Positions 22,410 to 23,747 of a stretch of 23,747 bases of DNA are shown here, piece by piece. Position 1 is the first letter of the stretch; each line of letters begins with the position of its first letter. The notes under the pieces were generated by a model, which saw only the letters and a list, made by a program, of their open reading frames with translations, made no database searches and was not told the origin of the DNA. The translations under genes and the position numbers were made by a program. The stretch is taken from the NCBI GenBank assembly GCA_012514775.1, contig JAAYZQ010000362.1, positions 1 to 23,747 on the forward strand, written 5' to 3'. The DNA is from Anaerolineaceae bacterium. GTDB lineage: Bacteria; Chloroflexota; Anaerolineae; JAAYZQ01.

Positions 22410-23057
22410 ATGAATTATCCTGTCGCTAGTATTTTGAGCCAGAACATCACACTCCTTTATGATCGTCTTGATCTGCCAAGCGTTAACATCGACGAACTTA
22501 AGCAGCTGCCTGGAGCAGAAACGCAACCGATGGTGATGGCCACTCCTGAAATGGTTGTTGTTATGTATCCGTCGGAACATGTTGTTATTCAGATCGGAGA
22601 CCGACGCGTTCGTCTCACCCTGCCAGAACCGAACGCAGAACTAGGAAGTGCGCCATTGCCGGAGTTTGCGCAGCAGTGTAACCGCTTGGTGAGGAAGGCC
22701 AGCTCCAACCTCGTTGCATACGGCTTCAACTACGATGTATTGGTTGGAATGGGTGACAGCAACGCGAACGAATTGTCGATCGAGATTTTCATTGCCGACC
22801 GCAATAAGGTCGAAAGCGCGATTCAGGGCAAGTTGATGTCTTTTGCTCCTAGGTTCAGGTTTCAACGAGAACAAAAACGCTATGATCTTGTGCTCGAACC
22901 GGTGGATGAGCACCACATTCAGGCGCACTTTAACTCTCACTCCGAGTTTGCCAACATCGGACTACCTTCTGCAGGGAGACTAAGAAAGTCGTTTCACGAG
23001 GAGTTCAGTTTTCTAAGTTCCATACTCAAGTCCATCTTTGGAGGGTATGCGTGCTAG
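22410..23057 (+). CDS. Unrecognised protein, first gene of the accessory cassette
   Basis: This 215-aa protein fits no family that I recognise. It has no signal peptide or clear membrane segment and is a mixed alpha/beta, charged, probably cytosolic protein. Noticeable segments are MVVVMYPSEHVVIQIGDRRV near residues 48-67, a central HLV-like helix region, and FRFQREQKRYDLVLEPVDEH near 150-170. The ATG at 22410 has GAGGT about 5 nt upstream. Base composition is much less GC-rich than the genes to its left (25 of 60 G+C in 22441-22500 against 46 of 60 in 22201-22260), suggesting acquisition by transfer. Its stop overlaps the start of the next gene by 7 bp, so the two are translationally coupled. 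Confidence 0.75.
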   Translation: MNYPVASILSQNITLLYDRLDLPSVNIDELKQLPGAETQPMVMATPEMVVVMYPSEHVVIQIGDRRVRLTLPEPNAELGSAPLPEFAQQCNRLVRKASSNLVAYGFNYDVLVGMGDSNANELSIEIFIADRNKVESAIQGKLMSFAPRFRFQREQKRYDLVLEPVDEHHIQAHFNSHSEFANIGLPSAGRLRKSFHEEFSFLSSILKSIFGGYAC

Positions 23058-23701
23058 AAACAACATCGGGCTCAGAACAACCCTTCAACCATCAGCGCTT
23101 TATGCAGGGGGCACTTCTGCAGGCACACAGCCGTCAAACTACAGAACCTGATTTTGTCTCGAAGGCATTGGGGGCTGCTGCAGGACAAAGCGGTCAACAG
23201 ACGTTCACTTTTGGTTGGAAAGGTGAAGGTACCTCAAGTTGGGGGGATCCGGGCAAGTGGATCCAGATCGAATGGCTTCTTTGCCTCATTGGTACAAGCC
23301 GGCCTGCACAATCCAACTATGATTGCTGGGGCCAATACGACTCGCTTCTTGCGATCCAAATGGCAATCCAATGTCCGGAATGCCATTCGTTGGATAATGT
23401 CTACTCTGTCCGAGATGCGAGCAAGGTGTACCGGTTCCTGCAGGAACATGATGAACTGGTTGGCTTTCTCCTTGAGGCCTATCCACAAATAGAGAAGCAT
23501 TTTGGTCCTGCGCCACAGGTGAAGCTTCAAGTGATAAGCGATCCGGAAGGCCATGGTTTAGAGCAGTTGTTTGCGTACATTCATACTTCCCTTCCGGTCC
23601 AGGAAGCATTGAGCCGACTAGAGCTACTAGACGAGGAATGGTTTCTGGATCAGATTGACCGAGTCGGTGACGTCTTCAATTTCAATGTTGAGATTGCATG
23701 A
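23051..23701 (+). CDS. Unrecognised protein, second gene of the cassette
   Basis: This 216-aa protein starts at GTG 23051 with GGAGG 6 nt upstream, overlapping the previous gene by 7 bp. The first 100 residues are of unclear nature, with CPEC at 108-111. The C-terminal 100 residues form a distinct module: KVYRFLQEHDELVGFLLEAY, then VKLQVISDPEG, then TSLPVQEALSRLELLDEEWF, ending in FNVEI. I recall this pattern (helix, DPE strand, EAL..L..LDEEW) from short proteins encoded just before HEPN-like genes, but I could not verify it. It may be an antitoxin-like or partner module fused to another domain. An out-of-frame ATG at 23048 opens only a short frame. The stop overlaps the next start as ATGA. 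Confidence 0.7.
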   Translation: MLETTSGSEQPFNHQRFMQGALLQAHSRQTTEPDFVSKALGAAAGQSGQQTFTFGWKGEGTSSWGDPGKWIQIEWLLCLIGTSRPAQSNYDCWGQYDSLLAIQMAIQCPECHSLDNVYSVRDASKVYRFLQEHDELVGFLLEAYPQIEKHFGPAPQVKLQVISDPEGHGLEQLFAYIHTSLPVQEALSRLELLDEEWFLDQIDRVGDVFNFNVEIA

Positions 23702-23747
23702 GTTTCGACTGGACTGACTATCTTACACTCGCCAGAGCGTTGCAGCA
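23698..23747 (+). CDS. Start of a probable HEPN-like protein (cut by window end)
   Basis: Only 16 codons are inside the window: MSFDWTDYLTLARALQ. The ATG overlaps the stop of the previous gene by 4 bp (ATGA), a strong sign of translational coupling. The opening M-S-F-D-W-x-x-Y-L-x-L-A resembles the N-terminus of HEPN-type proteins that I recall, which are often RNases in toxin-antitoxin or defence modules. With so few residues this is a pattern-based guess and needs the downstream sequence. Confidence 0.55.
   Translation, partial: MSFDWTDYLTLARALQ

Overview
The window is high-GC bacterial chromosome, densely coded on both strands. Starts are often GTG or TTG, and nearly every transcription unit has a recognisable sigma70-type promoter (TTGACA-like, 16-19 bp, TATAAT-like). 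A Gram-positive-type LexA box, a large secreted subtilase with a DUF11-like tail, a lipoprotein with repeated W-x-DG-x-LGCP domains and the overall gene mix suggest Chloroflexota, perhaps Anaerolineae-like. That placement is inference; there is no rRNA or marker gene to prove it.

Layout. 1-4253 (minus strand): a 3-hydroxyisobutyrate dehydrogenase-type reductase cut by the window edge, a GNAT acetyltransferase, a GHMP sugar kinase and a short DnaG-type primase with a LexA-like box over its promoter. 4488-9018 (plus): phosphate acetyltransferase (pta), an M16 peptidase with a C-terminal membrane anchor, and a TerC-family membrane protein. 8999-9592 (minus): a SAM methyltransferase overlapping the terC end. 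9829-15178 (plus): a ThDP-dependent enzyme, then a secreted S8 subtilase broken by an apparent one-base deletion near 14508. 15243-18148 (minus): a lipoprotein with a duplicated domain, and feoB behind a palindromic operator. 18354-19124 (plus): a MerR/TipAL-type regulator with a textbook 19-bp-spacer promoter. 19183-19998 (minus): a membrane-anchored polysaccharide deacetylase with an apparently leaderless promoter. 20212-22358 (plus): a probable operon of a leaderless GNAT gene, a YkgJ-like cysteine-cluster protein and a cNMP-binding/SpoIIE-type phosphatase. 22410 to the end (plus): a lower-GC, translationally coupled cassette of two unrecognised genes and the start of a third that looks like a HEPN-type protein.

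The most interesting items are the right-end cassette, which looks like an accessory (possibly defence or toxin-antitoxin-like) module; a palindromic 62-73 bp repeat present twice (1864-1936 and 20046-20107), one copy of which supplies the stop codon of the kinase gene; the LexA-like control of a truncated primase; and the MerR operator. No rRNA, tRNA, CRISPR array, transposase or integrase was seen.
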